Part shown: positions 62,801 through 64,000 of the stretch, piece by piece
Position numbering within the stretch: the stretch's first letter is position 1
Layout of the letters: each line of letters starts with the position of its first letter
Source of the DNA: Legionella lytica
GTDB lineage: Bacteria; Pseudomonadota; Gammaproteobacteria; Legionellales; Legionellaceae
Reading direction: 5' to 3'
Length of the DNA stretch: 64,000 nt
Assembly (NCBI RefSeq): GCF_023921225.1
Contig: NZ_CP071527.1
Coordinates: 1,268,501 to 1,332,500, forward strand
Program-made: the position numbers and the translations under genes
The notes under the pieces: generated by a model
Seen by the model: only the letters and a program-made list of their open reading frames with translations
Databases searched by the model: none
Told to the model about the DNA's origin: nothing

Positions 62801-64000
62801 TTAATGCTGAATGTTCTCATGCCTTATCACAGGTTGTGCAGGAGCCTTCTGAATGTTCTCATGCCTTATCACAGGTTGTGCAGGAGCCTTCTGAATGTTC
62901 TCATGCCTTATCACAGGTTGTGCAGGAGCCTTCTGAATGTTCTCATGCCTTATCACAGGTTGTGCAGGAGCCTTCTGAATGTTCTCATGCCTTATCACAG
63001 GTTGTGCAGGAGCTTTCTGAATGTTCTCATGTTTTATCACTGGGTGTGCAGGAATTTCTTGTTGTTTCAATGGCTTTAATTTCTCCTGTTGAGGAACTGG
63101 CATAGGCGTTGGATGCTGAGCAGGACCTTGAATTTGCTGATTTTCTTTGACCGGTGTATTTAAAGGTTGTAGATTCCGCGTTGTTGGTATGGGAGTAACT
63201 GATTTTTGATTATTTAATGGTATGCCAGGGTTGTTTGTTAACTCACCTTTTACTTTGGTAAAAGAGGCTGGTGGAGTAGAAGGCTGATTTTTAATAATGG
63301 TGTGCTGAGTTATTACTTTTTCTGGAGGTTTCACCCCTTTGGTGAGCGTTCCCCCCAATATGCTTTGATTTATAGGCGCTATTGGCGCATGAGTAAGTGA
63401 TGGGGCTTTAAGTAATTCTGGTTGGGTAAGTTTAATAGCAGCTTTATTAACCGGTTGCGCATTGATAAAAGCATTTTTGTTAACACTAGTAATCGCATTC
63501 TCAATGTGTTTATTTTTATAGTCAAATTGAGCGTTATTTTTTTGATACCAGTTATTAACATCTATGTTGTGAAAATAAGTATTACTGACATTTAATTGAT
63601 TAAAATAAGCACCACTTACTGCATATGCAGGGGTGTATATTTCACCAGGGCCCAAAGGAAACCAGGAAATATTGTCATTGCCTGTTTCGATAAATACTAC
63701 CAAAGCTGGCGCATAAAGAGCTTCAACATCTACCGGACCAGGAACCCACGCCCAGCGATCATCGATAAAAGCCCAGCGACCATAATGGAATGGTGCAAAT
63801 CCCCATGGTTGATTATCTACCCACGTCCATCCCCACTGATTTAACCATATCCATTGACCATCTCTATAAGGAGCCCAATCTGAGCCAACGTTTTCTGGTA
63901 TCCAGATATTTCCATAGTTATCATCAATTTGCCAGCTGCCAGACGATTCAAGATCCTGATAGCCTAAAACACTGGGAGAAACATAATTAGATGAGTTTTT
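62801..64000 (-). CDS. DUF6600-type surface protein with tandem repeats, 5' end outside window
   Basis: The frame is open from 64000 (codon phase 1) to a stop at 62801, at least 399 residues, with no start in view; the internal TTG at 63703 is not a credible start. The N-terminal visible part has Trp/Tyr/Gly-rich repeats (WAPYRDGQWIWLNQWGWTWV, PWGFAPFHYGRWAF, RWAWVPGPV), then YAPALVVFIE and WFPLGPGEIYTPAY, as in DUF6600 proteins of the envelope. The C-terminal half is Pro/Gln/Asn-rich low complexity and ends in six 14-residue repeats. A surface or periplasmic location is likely but the signal peptide is outside the window. Confidence 0.8.
   Translation of the reverse strand, partial: KNSSNYVSPSVLGYQDLESSGSWQIDDNYGNIWIPENVGSDWAPYRDGQWIWLNQWGWTWVDNQPWGFAPFHYGRWAFIDDRWAWVPGPVDVEALYAPALVVFIETGNDNISWFPLGPGEIYTPAYAVSGAYFNQLNVSNTYFHNIDVNNWYQKNNAQFDYKNKHIENAITSVNKNAFINAQPVNKAAIKLTQPELLKAPSLTHAPIAPINQSILGGTLTKGVKPPEKVITQHTIIKNQPSTPPASFTKVKGELTNNPGIPLNNQKSVTPIPTTRNLQPLNTPVKENQQIQGPAQHPTPMPVPQQEKLKPLKQQEIPAHPVIKHENIQKAPAQPVIRHENIQKAPAQPVIRHENIQKAPAQPVIRHENIQKAPAQPVIRHENIQKAPAQPVIRHENIQH
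62807..63058 (-). repeat. Six tandem 42-bp repeats inside the DUF6600-type gene
   Basis: The unit encodes PAQPVIRHENIQKA. Four central copies are virtually identical in DNA, the last one is cut by the stop (HENIQH), and the first, at 63020-63058, is diverged (PAHPVIKHENIQKA). The near-identity points to recent expansion by slippage or recombination. Confidence 0.92.

Noticed and set aside
62807..63058. CRISPR-like array
   Set aside because: The units are contiguous with no unique spacers and encode a clean 14-residue protein repeat.
62804..63105. Two plus-strand frames with regular repeats (LLNVLMPYHRLCRS and EPSECSHALSQVVQ)
   Set aside because: They are antisense readings of the 42-bp tandem repeats in the DUF6600-type gene; a repeat with no stop stays open in several frames.
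1..64000. tRNA or rRNA genes and known riboswitches
   Set aside because: No cloverleaf, rRNA core motif or recognisable riboswitch consensus was found by reading. A covariance-model search would be needed to exclude small RNAs.

Overview
The window is AT-rich gammaproteobacterial DNA that most resembles a Legionella species other than L. pneumophila. The evidence is a dense set of candidate Dot/Icm effectors: eukaryotic-like kinases, ankyrin proteins, a HAD-like protein ending in a CaaX box, and large orphan proteins with acidic tails. These sit among ordinary metabolic genes, IS elements, short dispersed palindromes and many decayed gene fragments. No rRNA, tRNA or CRISPR array was recognised.

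Layout. 1-4.7 kb: an edge-truncated secreted TPR protein, a PgaC-like glycosyltransferase, a scar made of two decapitated secreted genes, and a histidine kinase/response regulator pair. 4.8-6.6 kb: a probable nitric oxide module, with a truncated haemoglobin and a [2Fe-2S] flavin reductase in one operon, divergent from an NsrR-like repressor, and a 23-bp palindrome of NsrR type between them. 6.6-12.4 kb: TehB, an effector candidate, an AlkA-like glycosylase, YeaO, PsuG, and a PsuK remnant joined to a diguanylate cyclase tail. 12.4-17.2 kb: effector candidates (CaaX HAD protein, kinase, papain-like protein) and an IS4-family element set in a dispersed repeat.

17.6-25.9 kb holds the most striking system, a divergent chemosensory cluster. 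One arm encodes a VWA membrane protein, a membrane-anchored coiled-coil protein and CheY. The other encodes a helical protein, an ODP-type metallo-beta-lactamase-fold protein (a probable diiron O2/NO sensor), a 135-residue soluble receptor tip, CheA, CheW and CheV. CheR, CheB and flagellar genes are absent here.

25.9-36.3 kb is a mixed region: an orphan PqqD-like protein, several pseudogenes (aldehyde dehydrogenase, alkyl sulfatase and others), a secreted phytochelatin synthase, MarR, a YbdK-type ligase, GNAT, PAS-LuxR and GST genes. 36.6-43.8 kb is an effector island: kinase plus ankyrin protein, a 754-residue orphan, and a frameshifted kinase-like gene.

43.9-50.0 kb is a pterin-flavoured locus: a pteridine-reductase-like SDR with an altered catalytic Tyr, an MFS exporter, a four-domain fusion (DHFR, cupin, SDR, endonuclease/phosphatase) and GTP cyclohydrolase I. 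50.2-59.5 kb carries envelope and stress genes (cytochrome b561, L,D-transpeptidase, UspA, DUF4349, catalase, outer-membrane barrel) and an ankyrin effector candidate. 59.7-64.0 kb has a P-loop kinase, an apparently intact IS2-type element with a 5-bp target duplication, a cupin, and a DUF6600-type protein with six 14-residue repeats that runs off the window.
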